From: Pseudomonas sp. M30-35
GTDB lineage: Bacteria; Pseudomonadota; Gammaproteobacteria; Pseudomonadales; Pseudomonadaceae
Reading direction: 5' to 3'
NCBI RefSeq assembly: GCF_002163625.1
Contig: NZ_CP020892.1
Location: 3,410,001 to 3,474,000, forward strand
DNA: 64,000 bases
In this document: piece by piece, positions 1-9,180 of the stretch
How the letters are laid out: every line of letters starts with the position of its first letter
Numbering within the stretch: the first letter of the stretch is position 1
The notes under the pieces: model-generated
The model's input: only the letters and a program-made list of their open reading frames with translations
Told to the model about the DNA's origin: nothing
Databases searched by the model: none
Translations under genes and position numbers: made by a program

Positions 1-1
1 C

Positions 2-637
2 ATTCCGCGCCAGCCGCATTTGGCTCCGGCAGCGCGTGGCGTATTGGAGTTAGTGGCGCCATTTGACCAGCCTGAAGCCATTCAGGGGCTTGAGCACGTC
101 AGCCATGTCTGGCTGCTGTTTCTGTTTCATCAGGCGCTTGAAGATAAACCCCGCCTAAAAGTGCGCCCACCGCGCTTGGGCGGTAACCAGTCGATGGGCG
201 TATTTGCCACGCGCGCAACGCATAGGCCGAATGGCATCGGCCAATCGGTCGTCGCGCTGGATAAAATCGAGCCGGGCAAACTCTGGTTATCGGGTATCGA
301 CCTGCTCGACGGCACCCCGGTAATCGATATAAAACCCTATGTGCCCTACGCCGACTGCATCAGCACTGCGACCAATAGCATGGCTGATAAAGCGCCACGG
401 TTGATTGACGTCGACTGGCAGCCGCAGGCCCTGCTGCAGGCCTGCGAGCATACCCAACGGCTTAATCAGCCATTGGTTGAGCTGATTGAGCAATGTCTGG
501 CTCAAGACCCCCGCCCGGCTTATCAAACCCCTCAACCTGAGCGGCGCTACGGCACTCGCTTATGGGATGTTGAGGTGCGCTGGCACTATCCGCAGCCGGA
601 TAAGATCTGCGTTCTGGAAGTCGTTCCTGGCGCTTGA
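2..637 (+). CDS. trmO: tRNA (adenine(37)-N6)-methyltransferase TrmO, 5' end cut by window edge
   Basis: The open frame enters from the left edge and ends at a TGA at 635-637, leaving 211 visible residues. The first visible residues read IPRQPHLAPAARG, then FSHVWLLF-like GLEHVSHVWLLFLFHQ, and further on GVFATRATHRPNGIGQSVV and LLDGTPVIDIKPYVPYAD, all typical of the UPF0066/TsaA beta-barrel domain of TrmO. The family uses S-adenosylmethionine to methylate t6A37 in threonine tRNAs. The true start lies upstream of the window because IPRQP belongs to the conserved domain; the internal TTG at 20 is not a credible start. A C-terminal part ending in ICVLEVVPGA completes the usual family length. Identification is by motif and is quite sure. 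Confidence 0.9.
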   Translation: MPRQPHLAPAARGVLELVAPFDQPEAIQGLEHVSHVWLLFLFHQALEDKPRLKVRPPRLGGNQSMGVFATRATHRPNGIGQSVVALDKIEPGKLWLSGIDLLDGTPVIDIKPYVPYADCISTATNSMADKAPRLIDVDWQPQALLQACEHTQRLNQPLVELIEQCLAQDPRPAYQTPQPERRYGTRLWDVEVRWHYPQPDKICVLEVVPGA

Positions 638-795
638 ACTGAGCCGCTAGATACCTTGCACACACCCTATCTGCCGCCCGCTAAACCCTGCGTCAAACTG
701 AGCGATGCCCCCTTTTACCAGGCTCCTTGTAATTTACGGTCAGCCAACCAGTCCCATCAGTACCCGTCCTACTGTCGCTCAAGGAAAATCTGATA

Positions 796-1224
796 ATGAA
801 ACAATGGAGCCTGTTACTGCTGCGCATTTCACTCGGTTGGCTACTGATCATCTGGGGCATTAATAAATTACTCAATGTTGAGCACGGCCTTGCGGTCGCC
901 AACAAGTTTTACTTCGGTGTGTTCGCCTTCGACAACCTGCTGCAAGCAGCTGGCGTACTGCAAATGCTTGTCGGTTTGCTGATTGTTTTCGGGTTTATGC
1001 GCAGACTGGTCTACCCAATACAATTGCTATTCAGCGCAGCCACGCTGATTGCAGTATGGCAATCGGTGATTGACCCATGGGGCTGGTTCTATACTGGCAG
1101 CAATGCGTTGTTTTATCCGTCGCTTATCATCTTTGCCGGCTGTCTGGTGGTAATGGCTTGGCGTGACGAAGATCGCTTTGCCCTCGATACCTTAAGCAAA
1201 AAGCCAGCGCCACCCAGCGCTTAA
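796..1224 (+). CDS. DoxX-family small membrane protein
   Basis: This 142-residue protein has four hydrophobic segments (about residues 5-25, 45-68, 72-92 and 100-122), the usual layout of DoxX/DoxD-like proteins. The first segment carries LRISLGWLLIIWGINKLL, where the family normally shows a G-x-x-K/H-L pattern. The charged tail (RDEDRFALDTLSKK) is likely cytoplasmic. An AAGGAAAA ribosome-binding site lies about 8 bases before the ATG. The gene appears monocistronic: a 158-base gap separates it from trmO and a terminator-like hairpin follows at 1331-1362. The substrate is unknown; DoxX proteins have been linked to redox or quinone functions in other bacteria, but nothing here shows a specific role. 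Confidence 0.75.
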   Translation: MKQWSLLLLRISLGWLLIIWGINKLLNVEHGLAVANKFYFGVFAFDNLLQAAGVLQMLVGLLIVFGFMRRLVYPIQLLFSAATLIAVWQSVIDPWGWFYTGSNALFYPSLIIFAGCLVVMAWRDEDRFALDTLSKKPAPPSA

Positions 1225-1330
1225 TCAGGCTACTGACACTGCCAATCACACTTGAAGAGTAAGCGGCTTAACCATCACTCGCAGCTATACGTCTCTTTTG
1301 CTGAAGGGCGTAAATAGCAGGATCAAGAAG

Positions 1331-1362
1331 GTGCTTCCCGGACAACCGTGAAGCACTTTTTT
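1331..1362 (+). terminator. Intrinsic terminator downstream of the DoxX gene
   Basis: GTGCTTC (1331-1337) pairs with GAAGCAC (1350-1356) around a 12-base loop and is followed directly by six T residues. It sits about 105 bases after the DoxX stop codon and most likely ends that transcript. Confidence 0.7.
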
Positions 1363-1417
1363 ATGTCCGCAGATCGCCCAAGAACAAACCTGCTACCAGA
1401 AAAAGCCGCAAAAACCC

Positions 1418-1431
1418 TTGATGTACATCAG
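1418..1431. promoter_or_regulatory. ANR/FNR-box-like site upstream of cyo
   Basis: TTGATGTACATCAG matches the ANR/FNR consensus TTGAT-N4-ATCAA at all positions but the last. ANR is known to control terminal oxidases in Pseudomonas. The distance to cyoA (about 580 bases) is large, so a functional link to cyo is only a guess. Confidence 0.35.
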
Positions 1432-1602
1432 CATCACACCCGGTACAGCACCCCAAAAAGTGCGGCTAGGAGTCGCACCTGTCGCAGCCAATTCAGGCAA
1501 TTGCCGCTCTACCACAGGCCAGCAAAAACAGCGGTTGCAGCGCTTTTTTCTTACCAAACTCTGATGTCGGCTCCAGCCTCTGATAAAGCAGAAACGACAT
1601 AT

Positions 1603-1617
1603 GTAACTTGAAGTTAC
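1603..1617. promoter_or_regulatory. Perfect 15-base palindrome, candidate operator
   Basis: GTAACTT-G-AAGTTAC is a perfect inverted repeat with a one-base centre. It has operator-like geometry, but I do not recognise the regulator. It lies in the non-coding region upstream of cyoA. Confidence 0.3.
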
Positions 1618-1958
1618 CTTTGTAATAACTTGTAATGGTTTCGCCATTCTTCAGCCGTGCTTGTGAATTTACTCACGCATCGGTCGAAATTATCACCACG
1701 CGCAGGCATTGCGCTTCATGGCTGAAAACCCGCTCGGCTCAAGCCGATTACAAGCGGTACTCACTTCAAAGGACTGTCTGCTGCAAGCCCATTTTGGGTC
1801 ATGGCATACGCTGACTAACAATATTCCAAACAGCGCACAGCTCAGTTTCGCCACGCGAGAACTAGACGGGAGAGGCTTGCCCGAATTCTGGTGGCGGCTG
1901 GCTATTGCGTAAAAACCCTCTGACAGCGCGCGCCGTCAGAACTGTATCGGCTGCATCA

Positions 1959-1980
1959 CCTCGGTAAGAGAAGACCGAGG
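1959..1980 (+). promoter_or_regulatory. Hairpin in the cyoA leader
   Basis: CCTCGGT (1959-1965) pairs perfectly with ACCGAGG (1974-1980) around an 8-base loop, 33 bases before the cyoA ATG. No T-run follows, so it is not an intrinsic terminator; it could be a leader structure affecting stability or translation. Confidence 0.45.
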
Positions 1981-2013
1981 CGTCGGAGTCAATTTATCCA
2001 TTAAGGCCGCAAG

Positions 2014-2949
2014 ATGAAAACTGAGCAGTACCTTGGATACCTGAAACGATTGTCGTGGCTGCCCTTGCTGATGCTGAGCGGCTGCAACATGACCGTGCTC
2101 GACCCCAAGGGTCAGGTGGGCATGGATGAGAAATCGCTGATTATCACCTCCACCTTATTGATGCTGATCGTAGTAATTCCGGTCATCGTGATGACTCTGG
2201 GATTCGCCTGGAAATACCGTGCCTCCAACACCGAGGCAACGTATAAGCCGAACTGGTCGCACTCCACCGCCATCGAGCTAGTGATATGGCTGGTGCCCTG
2301 CGCGATCATCGCTGTACTTGGCACCCTGACCTGGACCACCACCCACGAGCTCGACCCTTATCGCCCGCTGGACTCCGACGTTAAGCCGGTGGTGATTCAG
2401 GCGGTGTCGCTGGACTGGAAGTGGCTGTTCATCTACCCCGAGCAAGGCATTGCCACGATCAACGAGATCGCCTTCCCCACCGATACACCGGTGAACTTCC
2501 AGATTACTTCGCAGAGTGCGATGAACTCGTTCTTCATCCCGCAACTCGGCAGCCAGATTTACTCCATGGCGGGTATGCAAACCAAGCTGCACCTGATCGC
2601 CAACTTTGCAGGCACCTTCGATGGCCTGTCTTCGAACTTCAGCGGCGACGGCTTCTCCGGCATGAAATTCAAAGCGATCGCAACATCGGCCAAGGGCTTC
2701 GACGACTGGGTAGCCAAGGTCAAGGCCGCACCGAAAACGCTGGATCAGAGCAACTACCCGGAGCTGGTCAAGCCAAGCGAAAACGATCCGGCGCAGTACT
2801 TCTCTTTTGTCAGCCCGACGCTCTACAACTCAATCCTCATGCAATACATGCACGGCCCATCCAAGCCGCAGCCTACCGCAGAGGCCATAGGTGACATGCC
2901 TGATATGAAAGACATGCACATGCCCATGAACGCGAGTATCGAGGAGTAA
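2014..2949 (+). CDS. cyoA: Cytochrome bo3 ubiquinol oxidase subunit II
   Basis: Subunit II of the heme-copper quinol oxidase in the inner membrane. The 311-residue protein begins with a lipoprotein signal ending in LSGC (lipidated Cys24), followed by two transmembrane segments (about residues 45-70 and 88-108) and a periplasmic cupredoxin-like domain with [19 protein letters not shown] and [21 protein letters not shown]. As expected for a quinol oxidase, the CuA ligands of cytochrome c oxidases are absent. The COX_ARM region follows at about residues 225-270. The tail is unusually rich in methionine and aspartate ([12 protein letters not shown]). First gene of a tight cyoABCDE cluster, with 6 bases to cyoB. 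Confidence 0.97.
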   Translation: MKTEQYLGYLKRLSWLPLLMLSGCNMTVLDPKGQVGMDEKSLIITSTLLMLIVVIPVIVMTLGFAWKYRASNTEATYKPNWSHSTAIELVIWLVPCAIIAVLGTLTWTTTHELDPYRPLDSDVKPVVIQAVSLDWKWLFIYPEQGIATINEIAFPTDTPVNFQITSQSAMNSFFIPQLGSQIYSMAGMQTKLHLIANFAGTFDGLSSNFSGDGFSGMKFKAIATSAKGFDDWVAKVKAAPKTLDQSNYPELVKPSENDPAQYFSFVSPTLYNSILMQYMHGPSKPQPTAEAIGDMPDMKDMHMPMNASIEE

Positions 2950-2955
2950 TCACTG

Positions 2956-4983
2956 ATGTTTGGCTTGTTAACGCTTGACGCAGTGCCCCTGCACACACCC
3001 ATCATTATGGGCACCTTGGGCATAGTCGCCCTTCTTGGCCTGGCCATCGTGGCTGCGCTGACCTATTACGGTAAGTGGTCCTATTTGTGGACCGAGTGGC
3101 TGACCTCGGTCGACCACAAGAAAATCGGCGTGATGTACATCTTAGTCGCCATGATCATGCTGCTGCGGGGTTTTGCTGACGCGATCATGATGCGCGGCCA
3201 ATTGGCCATGGCCGAAGGCGCCAACCATGGTTTCCTGCCGCCCGAACACTACGACCAGATCTTCACCGCCCATGGCGTGATCATGATCATTTTCATGGCC
3301 ATGCCGTTTATGATCGGTTTGATGAACATCGCCGTGCCGCTGCAGATCGGCGCCCGCGACGTGGCGTTCCCATTCCTCAACTCGTTGAGCTTCTGGCTGT
3401 TCATGGCCGGTGTGATTTTGGTCAACCTTTCCCTGGCTGTGGGTGAATTCGCCCGCACCGGCTGGGTGGCTTATCCACCGCTGTCGGAGCTGGGCTACAG
3501 CCCGGGAGTGGGTGTCGACTACTACATCTGGGCTTTGCAGCTATCCGGCTTAGGAACACTGCTAACCGGGGTTAACTTCCTGGTCACCATACTGAAGATG
3601 CGTGCACCGGGCATGAAGCTGATGCAGATGCCGATCTTCACCTGGACCTGCACATTCACCAACATCCTGATTATCGCTTCGTTCCCGATTCTTACCGCTA
3701 CGCTGGCGTTGTTGAGCCTTGACCGCTACCTGGACATGCACTTCTTCACCAACGAACTGGGCGGCAACGCCATGATGTACATCAACCTGTTCTGGGCCTG
3801 GGGCCATCCAGAGGTGTATATCCTGATTCTGCCGGCATTCGGGGTGTTCTCGGAAGTGATCTCCACCTTCACCGGTAAGCGCCTGTTTGGCTACACCTCG
3901 ATGGTCTGGGCGACTGCAGCAATCACCGTGCTCGGCTTCGTGGTCTGGTTGCACCACTTCTTCACCATGGGCTCGGGTGCCAACGTCAACGCTTTCTTCG
4001 GCGTTGCCACCATGATTATCTCGATCCCAACCGGGGTGAAGCTTTTCAACTGGCTGTTCACCATATTCCGTGGCCGCTTGCGTTTCACCACGCCGGTGCT
4101 CTGGACTTTAGGCTTTATGGTGACCTTCACTATCGGCGGCATGACCGGCGTGCTGCTGGCAGTACCGGGTGCCGACTTCGTGTTGCACAACAGCCTGTTT
4201 CTGATCGCACACTTCCACAACACCATCATTGGTGGCGCGGTATTCGGTTACCTGGCCGGTTTCACTTTCTGGTTCCCTAAAGCGTTCGGTTTCAAGCTCG
4301 ACGAGCGTCTGGGCAAGTACGCGTTCTGGTGCTGGATCGTTGGTTTCTTCGTGGCGTTCATGCCGCTGTACGTACTGGGTTTCATGGGCATGACCCGGCG
4401 CCTGAATCACTACGACAATCCACTGTGGCACCCCTACCTGATTGTCGCCTTTTGTGGGGCCGTGCTGATCTTCTGCGGCATCGCGTTCCAGATCGCCCAG
4501 ATCATCGTCAGCATCAAGAACCGCGATGCCCTGCGCGACCACACTGGCGACCCTTGGGGCGGCCGTACTCTCGAATGGTCAACCTCTTCACCGCCACCGT
4601 TCTACAACTTTGCGGAGCTACCTACTGTGCATGCTGTCGACGCGTTCCACGAAATGAAAGAAAACGACACCGCCTATCTGCGACCTGTTAGCTACAGCCC
4701 GATCCACATGCCGAAGAACACCGCTGCAGGCCTGGTGATCGGCCTGATCGGCGCGGTGTTTGGCTTCGCCATGATCTGGCACATCTGGTGGCTGGCGGGT
4801 GCGAGCTTGATCGGCATGATCGCGACTTTCATTGTCCGCAGTTACAACCAGGACGTTGACTACTACGTGCAACCGGATGAGATCGAACGCATCGAAAGCC
4901 AACGCTTTCCGCTCCAGACTATCCGTACTAACGATTCGCACAAGCCTGCACAACACACCCCACAACTCGCGGAAGAGGTGTAA
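2956..4983 (+). CDS. cyoB: Cytochrome bo3 ubiquinol oxidase subunit I
   Basis: The 675-residue catalytic subunit oxidises ubiquinol, reduces O2 to water and pumps protons. All metal ligands align with the E. coli numbering: His106 and His421 for heme b, His419 for heme o3, and His284, His333 and His334 for CuB, with Tyr288 of the His-Tyr crosslink in [12 protein letters not shown]. Lys362 of the K-channel lies in [11 protein letters not shown]. About 15 hydrophobic helices are visible. The C-terminus carries a soluble extension with [13 protein letters not shown] sequence ([15 protein letters not shown]) typical of CyoB. It follows cyoA by 6 bases and precedes cyoC by 5, so it is translated from the same transcript. 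Confidence 0.98.
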   Translation: MFGLLTLDAVPLHTPIIMGTLGIVALLGLAIVAALTYYGKWSYLWTEWLTSVDHKKIGVMYILVAMIMLLRGFADAIMMRGQLAMAEGANHGFLPPEHYDQIFTAHGVIMIIFMAMPFMIGLMNIAVPLQIGARDVAFPFLNSLSFWLFMAGVILVNLSLAVGEFARTGWVAYPPLSELGYSPGVGVDYYIWALQLSGLGTLLTGVNFLVTILKMRAPGMKLMQMPIFTWTCTFTNILIIASFPILTATLALLSLDRYLDMHFFTNELGGNAMMYINLFWAWGHPEVYILILPAFGVFSEVISTFTGKRLFGYTSMVWATAAITVLGFVVWLHHFFTMGSGANVNAFFGVATMIISIPTGVKLFNWLFTIFRGRLRFTTPVLWTLGFMVTFTIGGMTGVLLAVPGADFVLHNSLFLIAHFHNTIIGGAVFGYLAGFTFWFPKAFGFKLDERLGKYAFWCWIVGFFVAFMPLYVLGFMGMTRRLNHYDNPLWHPYLIVAFCGAVLIFCGIAFQIAQIIVSIKNRDALRDHTGDPWGGRTLEWSTSSPPPFYNFAELPTVHAVDAFHEMKENDTAYLRPVSYSPIHMPKNTAAGLVIGLIGAVFGFAMIWHIWWLAGASLIGMIATFIVRSYNQDVDYYVQPDEIERIESQRFPLQTIRTNDSHKPAQHTPQLAEEV

Positions 4984-4988
4984 CTCGC

Positions 4989-5615
4989 ATGTCTACCGCA
5001 ATTCTCAACTCTCAACCCGGCGTTGACCACGCTCACGATCATGGCCACGAGCATGATAGTGGCGATATGACGGTATTTGGCTTCTGGCTATACCTGATGA
5101 CCGACTGCATCCTGTTCGCCTGCGTGTTTGCCACCTACGCGGTGCTGGTCAACCACACCGCTGGCGGGCCTACCGGCAAGGAGATCTTCGAGCTGCCTTA
5201 TGTGCTGGTCGAAACTGCCCTGCTGCTGGTCAGTAGCTGCACTTACGGCATGGCCATGCTGGCGGCCCACAAAGGCATCAAGCGCAACACCATCGCCTGG
5301 CTGCTGGTCACCTTCCTCTTTGGTCTCGGCTTTATTGGCATGGAGATCAACGAGTTCCATCAACTGATCGTGGAAGGCTTCGGACCCGATCGCAGCGCGT
5401 TCCTCTCATCGTTCTTCACCCTGGTTGGCATGCACGGCCTACACGTGACGGCCGGTCTGGTGTGGATGGTTGTGATGATGGCGCAGGTCTATAAACGTGG
5501 CCTAACCCCGCAGAACACCACCCGACTGTCGTGCCTGAGCCTGTTCTGGCACTTCCTCGATATCGTCTGGATCTGCGTGTTCACTGTTGTCTATCTGATG
5601 GGAGTCGCCCAATGA
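4989..5615 (+). CDS. cyoC: Cytochrome bo3 ubiquinol oxidase subunit III
   Basis: This 208-residue protein has five transmembrane helices as in E. coli CyoC. The heme-copper oxidase subunit III signature is visible in [20 protein letters not shown], and later in [20 protein letters not shown] and [14 protein letters not shown]. The N-terminus is histidine-rich ([13 protein letters not shown], residues 13-25). It supports assembly and stability of the oxidase rather than catalysis. Its stop codon overlaps the cyoD start as ATGA at 5612-5615, indicating translational coupling. Confidence 0.96.
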   Translation: MSTAILNSQPGVDHAHDHGHEHDSGDMTVFGFWLYLMTDCILFACVFATYAVLVNHTAGGPTGKEIFELPYVLVETALLLVSSCTYGMAMLAAHKGIKRNTIAWLLVTFLFGLGFIGMEINEFHQLIVEGFGPDRSAFLSSFFTLVGMHGLHVTAGLVWMVVMMAQVYKRGLTPQNTTRLSCLSLFWHFLDIVWICVFTVVYLMGVAQ

Positions 5616-5950
5616 GCCACGCACAGACACACAGTCATGCAGGTGAAAGCCATGGCAGCGTGCGTACCTACGCCATCGGCTTGATCCTTTCGGTGATCCT
5701 CACGGCGATACCCTTCGCCATAGTCATGAGCGGCCAGTTCTCGCGCAACACCGCACTGGTTGCCATGGTCGTATTTGCGGTAGCCCAGGTGCTGGTGCAT
5801 CTGGTTTGCTTCCTGCACATGAACACATCGTCGAAAGGCCGCTGGAACTTGCTGGCCTTCCTCTTCACGGTGCTGCTCATCGTGATGCTGGTGGGCCTGG
5901 CGATCTGGATCATGGTCAATGCCGACAACCTTATGATGCCCTGGATGTGA
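5612..5950 (+). CDS. cyoD: Cytochrome bo3 ubiquinol oxidase subunit IV
   Basis: A 112-residue subunit with three transmembrane helices (about residues 18-40, 45-68 and 78-102), the normal CyoD architecture; [12 protein letters not shown] is a family hallmark. The start at 5612 is chosen because it overlaps the cyoC stop as ATGA and gives the family length; the frame stays open further upstream but that stretch lies within cyoC. The N-terminus is histidine-rich ([15 protein letters not shown]). It helps assemble subunit I. cyoE follows after 2 bases. Confidence 0.95.
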   Translation: MSHAQTHSHAGESHGSVRTYAIGLILSVILTAIPFAIVMSGQFSRNTALVAMVVFAVAQVLVHLVCFLHMNTSSKGRWNLLAFLFTVLLIVMLVGLAIWIMVNADNLMMPWM

Positions 5951-5952
5951 CC

Positions 5953-6840
5953 ATGAAGTTCAAACGCTACCTTCTGATCACCAAGCCTGGAATCATCTTC
6001 GGCAATTTGATTGCCGTAGCAGGTGGCTACTTCCTCGCAGCACAGGGCCACATCGACCTTAGGTTGTTGCTGTCTACCGTGATCGGTTTATCACTGGTGG
6101 TGGCCAGCGGGTGCGTGTTGAACAACTGCATTGATCGCGATATCGACCAGCACATGGAACGCACGCGTAACCGGGTGCTGGTCACCGGCAAGATTTCACT
6201 CAAGGCGGCGCTGGCTCACGGCCTGGTGCTCGGTCTCGCCGGATTCAGCCTGCTGTGGCTCGAAACCACTGCGCTGGCCACAGCCTTGGCCGCGATTGGG
6301 TTTGTGGTCTATGTAGGCCTGTACAGCCTGTGGCTCAAGCGCACTTCGGAGTACGGCACCTTGGTCGGCAGCTTGTCCGGTGCCATGCCGCCGGTAGTGG
6401 GCTACTGCGCAGTGTCCGGCCAGTTCGACACCGGAGCTGCCCTGTTATTGCTGATCTTCTGCCTCTGGCAGATGCCGCACTCCTACGCCATTGCGATATA
6501 CCGCCTGAATGACTACAAGGCGGCGGGTATCCCGGTTCTGCCGGTAAAACGCGGGATCGACGCCACCAAACTACAGATCATCCTGTACATCCTGGCGTTT
6601 ACTGGCGCTTCACTGCTACTCACCCTGACCGGCTTCGCAGGCTATGGCTACCTGCTGGTCGCCCTGTTGGTCAGCGCCTGGTGGCTGGTGATCGCCCTGT
6701 CCGGTTACCGTGCCGTGGATGATCGGTTGTGGGCTCGCAAGTTGTTCGCTTTCTCCATTGTCACAATCAGCGCTTTGAGCCTGATGATGTCGATCGACTT
6801 CCAGGCCATGCCGCACGCGGGTTTGCTGGCCATGCTGTAA
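5953..6840 (+). CDS. cyoE: Protoheme IX farnesyltransferase (heme O synthase)
   Basis: A 295-residue UbiA-superfamily prenyltransferase that farnesylates heme B to heme O, the cofactor of the oxidase encoded upstream. The aspartate-rich active-site motif is [18 protein letters not shown] (about residues 55-72). A second conserved part reads [16 protein letters not shown]. Seven to nine transmembrane helices are apparent. The ATG at 5953 gives the usual start ([18 protein letters not shown]); the frame is open upstream, but that overlaps cyoD. Last gene of the cyo operon, followed by a strong terminator at 6893-6918. Confidence 0.96.
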   Translation: MKFKRYLLITKPGIIFGNLIAVAGGYFLAAQGHIDLRLLLSTVIGLSLVVASGCVLNNCIDRDIDQHMERTRNRVLVTGKISLKAALAHGLVLGLAGFSLLWLETTALATALAAIGFVVYVGLYSLWLKRTSEYGTLVGSLSGAMPPVVGYCAVSGQFDTGAALLLLIFCLWQMPHSYAIAIYRLNDYKAAGIPVLPVKRGIDATKLQIILYILAFTGASLLLTLTGFAGYGYLLVALLVSAWWLVIALSGYRAVDDRLWARKLFAFSIVTISALSLMMSIDFQAMPHAGLLAML

Positions 6841-6892
6841 CAACTGCAAATGCTGGGTTGTATTGGGTCTGAGTACCCAACATTCTCCCTTT

Positions 6893-6918
6893 GCCCCGCC
6901 TCAGGCGGGGCTTTTTTT
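6893..6918 (+). terminator. Intrinsic terminator of the cyo operon
   Basis: CCCCGCC (6894-6900), loop TCA, GGCGGGG (6904-6910), then C and seven T residues. Located 53 bases after the cyoE stop. Confidence 0.92.
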
Positions 6919-6922
6919 CAGC

Positions 6923-6950
6923 AAAAAAAATCCCACCGCTTGGTGGGATT
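6923..6950 (-). terminator. Intrinsic terminator of fpr
   Basis: AATCCCACC (6929-6937) and GGTGGGATT (6942-6950) form a perfect 9-bp stem with a 4-base loop; on the minus strand a run of U residues (plus-strand A-run at 6923-6930) follows it. It lies just beyond the fpr stop and is back to back with the cyo terminator. Confidence 0.88.
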
Positions 6951-6966
6951 GTTTATTGCTAACGGC

Positions 6967-7746
6967 TTACTTCTCGACAAAAGCCCGCTCGATCAAATAA
7001 TCACCTGGCTCGCCCATGCGTGCAGAAACTTTCAAGCCAAAGCTATCCAGCACAGCACTGGTTTCATCGAGCATGCTCGGGCTGCCGCAAATCATTGCAC
7101 GGTCGTCTTGTGAGTTGATTGGCGGTAAACCAATATCGCGGAACAGCTTGCCGCTGCGCATCAAATCCGTCAGGCGGCCCTGATTCTCGAACTCTTCACG
7201 GGTCACAGTTGGGTAGTAGATGAGCTTCTCTTTCAGCGCATCACCGAAGTATTCATTCTTCGGCAAATGTTCGGTGATGAACTCACGGTACGCCACTTCG
7301 TTAACGTAACGAACACCATGAACCAGCACCACTTTCTCGTAGCGCTCATAGGTTTCAGGGTCTTGAATTACGCTCATGAACGGCGCCAGGCCGGTGCCCG
7401 TACTCAACAGATAAAGGTGCTTACCTGGCAATAGGTCATCGAGAATCAAGGTGCCGGTTGGCTTGCGGCTCACCATCAACTCATCACCAGGCTTGAGGTG
7501 CTGAAGTTGCGAGGTTAACGGGCCGTCCGGCACTTTGATACTGAAGAACTCGAGGTGTTCTTCATAGTTCGGACTGGCGATAGAGTAAGCACGCATCAGT
7601 GGGCGGCCAGTGTCCTGCTGCAAACCGATCATTACAAACTGACCATTTTCAAAACGCAGCCCGGCATTACGGGTGGTCTTAAAGCTGAACAGCGTGTCAT
7701 TCCAGTGGTGGACGCTGAGCACACGCTCGACGTTCAAATTGCTCAT
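6967..7746 (-). CDS. fpr: Ferredoxin/flavodoxin--NADP+ reductase
   Basis: A 259-residue FAD-containing reductase that passes electrons between NADPH and ferredoxin or flavodoxin. The FAD-binding motif RAYSIASP (about residues 51-58) and the NADP-binding stretch LLSTGTGLAPFMSV (about 113-126) are clear; MICGSPSML is the later nucleotide-contact motif. The C-terminus ends in FVEK as in the bacterial subclass I enzymes. It is monocistronic with its own terminator and shares a 115-base promoter region with a divergent LysR gene. In Pseudomonas putida, fprA is activated by the neighbouring LysR regulator FinR under oxidative stress, so the same control is likely here. Confidence 0.95.
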   Translation of the reverse strand: MSNLNVERVLSVHHWNDTLFSFKTTRNAGLRFENGQFVMIGLQQDTGRPLMRAYSIASPNYEEHLEFFSIKVPDGPLTSQLQHLKPGDELMVSRKPTGTLILDDLLPGKHLYLLSTGTGLAPFMSVIQDPETYERYEKVVLVHGVRYVNEVAYREFITEHLPKNEYFGDALKEKLIYYPTVTREEFENQGRLTDLMRSGKLFRDIGLPPINSQDDRAMICGSPSMLDETSAVLDSFGLKVSARMGEPGDYLIERAFVEK

Positions 7747-7861
7747 GCAGGTATCCTCACTAAATTAAGCTACCCACTGCGGGTATTTGCGCTGCATTCT
7801 AGAGGCGCGCAGAATATCTGTTAAGTGAATTATTAAGATATAGGTTATCGGTTATATAGAT

Positions 7862-8788
7862 ATGCGATTTACTCTCAGACAACTTCAAGTATTTGTTGCC
7901 GTCGCTCAACAGGAAAGCGTGTCGCGTGCGGCCGAGTCTTTGTCGTTATCGCAGTCGGCCACCAGCACCTCGGTAACCGAACTTGAGCGCCAGACTGATT
8001 GCCAGCTTTTTGACCGCGCGGGCAAACGCTTGACCCTCAACGCATTGGGCCATCAGTTGCTGCCACAAGCGGTTGCGCTGATCGATCGTTCTAAAGAGAT
8101 CGAGCGTTTATTGGCTGGGAAAAGCGGTTTTGGCACGCTGAATGTCGGGGCAACCCTTACCGTCGGTAATTATCTGGCGACGCTATTGATTGGTAACTTC
8201 ATGCAGCTGCATCCCGAATGCCGGGTAAAACTGCAGGTTCACAACACCGCACATGTGGTGCAGCAAGTGGCTCACTATGAATTGGACCTGGGCTTGATTG
8301 AAGGCGACTGCCAACATCCAGACATTGACGTGCAACCCTGGGTGGAAGATGAGCTGGTGGTCTTTTGTGCGCCGCAACATCCTCTGGCTCAATCCAAAAC
8401 TGCCAGCGTTGAGGAGCTCAGCCGTGAAGCCTGGATACTTCGTGAAAAAGGCTCAGGCACTCGCCTAACCTTTGATCAAGCTATGCGTCATCACCCCAAC
8501 CCACTGAATATTCGCCTGGAACTCGAACACACCGAGGCGATAAAACGCGCGGTTGAGTCAGGTTTGGGAATCGGCTGCATCTCACGTCTTGCGTTACGAG
8601 ACGCCTTTCGCCGCGGTAGCTTAGTGCCCGTAGAAAGCCCGGACCTGGATCTGCGTCGGCAGTTCTACTTCATCTGGCACCAACAAAAGTATCAAACAGC
8701 GGCGATGCGTGCATTTCTCGAACTGTGCCAGACCCTGACTGCCGGAGTAACCCGTAGCGATGAGATCGTCTTACCAACAATTGCCTAA
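7862..8788 (+). CDS. finR: LysR-type regulator, FinR-like, divergent from fpr
   Basis: A 308-residue LysR-type transcription factor. The N-terminal winged helix-turn-helix reads MRFTLRQLQVFVAVAQQESV followed by SRAAESLSLSQSATSTSVTELE, and the ligand-binding domain spans about residues 90-295 with ESGLGIGCISRLAL near the end. Its divergent position next to fpr matches finR of Pseudomonas putida, which controls fprA and is involved in superoxide response. The shared 115-base gap is AT-rich and contains a short tandem repeat (GGTTATCGGTTAT, about 7843-7855), a possible binding region. No strong ribosome-binding site precedes the ATG. The family is certain; the specific name rests on context. Confidence 0.82.
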   Translation: MRFTLRQLQVFVAVAQQESVSRAAESLSLSQSATSTSVTELERQTDCQLFDRAGKRLTLNALGHQLLPQAVALIDRSKEIERLLAGKSGFGTLNVGATLTVGNYLATLLIGNFMQLHPECRVKLQVHNTAHVVQQVAHYELDLGLIEGDCQHPDIDVQPWVEDELVVFCAPQHPLAQSKTASVEELSREAWILREKGSGTRLTFDQAMRHHPNPLNIRLELEHTEAIKRAVESGLGIGCISRLALRDAFRRGSLVPVESPDLDLRRQFYFIWHQQKYQTAAMRAFLELCQTLTAGVTRSDEIVLPTIA

Positions 8789-8814
8789 TGATGATTCAAG
8801 GGCGGTCGCAAGTG

Positions 8815-9180
8815 CTAGCCCAGAAGAATAATCAACCAGACACTGCCAATCAAAGAAAGCGAAACAAACTGAGCAGCGCTGCCCATGTCCTTGGCGTTCT
8901 TTGACAGTGGGTGCAGGTCCAATGAGATACGGTCAATCGCCGCTTCAACCGCAGAGTTGAGTAACTCAACAATCAATGCCAGCAAGCACACCGCAACCAT
9001 TAATGCGCGCTCGCCTTTGTTCACATCAAAAACGAACGCAAGCGGAATCATCACCACATTGAGCAGTACCAACTGACGAAATGCAGCCTCACCGGTAAAT
9101 GCTGCACGCAACCCATCGAGTGAATAGCCGGTTGCATTGAGGATGCGTTTAAGGCCTGTCTGGCCTTTAAATGGAGACAT
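8815..9180 (-). CDS. dgkA: Diacylglycerol kinase
   Basis: A 121-residue integral membrane kinase that phosphorylates diacylglycerol to phosphatidic acid, recycling lipid released by periplasmic glucan and LPS modification. The family pattern is visible in GLKRILNATGYSLDGLRAAF at the N-terminus and in the active-site motif VELLNSAVEAAIDRIS (about residues 70-85), followed by SKNAKDMGSAAQFVSL. Three transmembrane helices are present. It converges with the upstream LysR gene (26-base gap). The same gene lies beside erdR in Pseudomonas aeruginosa. Confidence 0.95.
   Translation of the reverse strand: MSPFKGQTGLKRILNATGYSLDGLRAAFTGEAAFRQLVLLNVVMIPLAFVFDVNKGERALMVAVCLLALIVELLNSAVEAAIDRISLDLHPLSKNAKDMGSAAQFVSLSLIGSVWLIILLG

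Larger units (their letters stand above)
1225..2013. other. Long non-coding region upstream of cyoA
   Basis: About 790 bases separate the DoxX gene from cyoA. I see no convincing gene in it: short open frames have no family features or clear ribosome-binding sites. It contains the DoxX terminator (1331-1362), an ANR/FNR-like site (1418-1431), a decayed tRNA-like stretch read on the minus strand (about 1455-1520), a perfect 15-base palindrome (1603-1617) and a hairpin close to cyoA (1959-1980). The cyo promoter should lie in its right half. Confidence 0.6.

Noticed and set aside
1348..1912. Two short open frames (1348-1611 and 1709-1912) upstream of cyoA
   Set aside because: No ribosome-binding site, no family features and atypical composition; the first overlaps the terminator and tRNA-like region.
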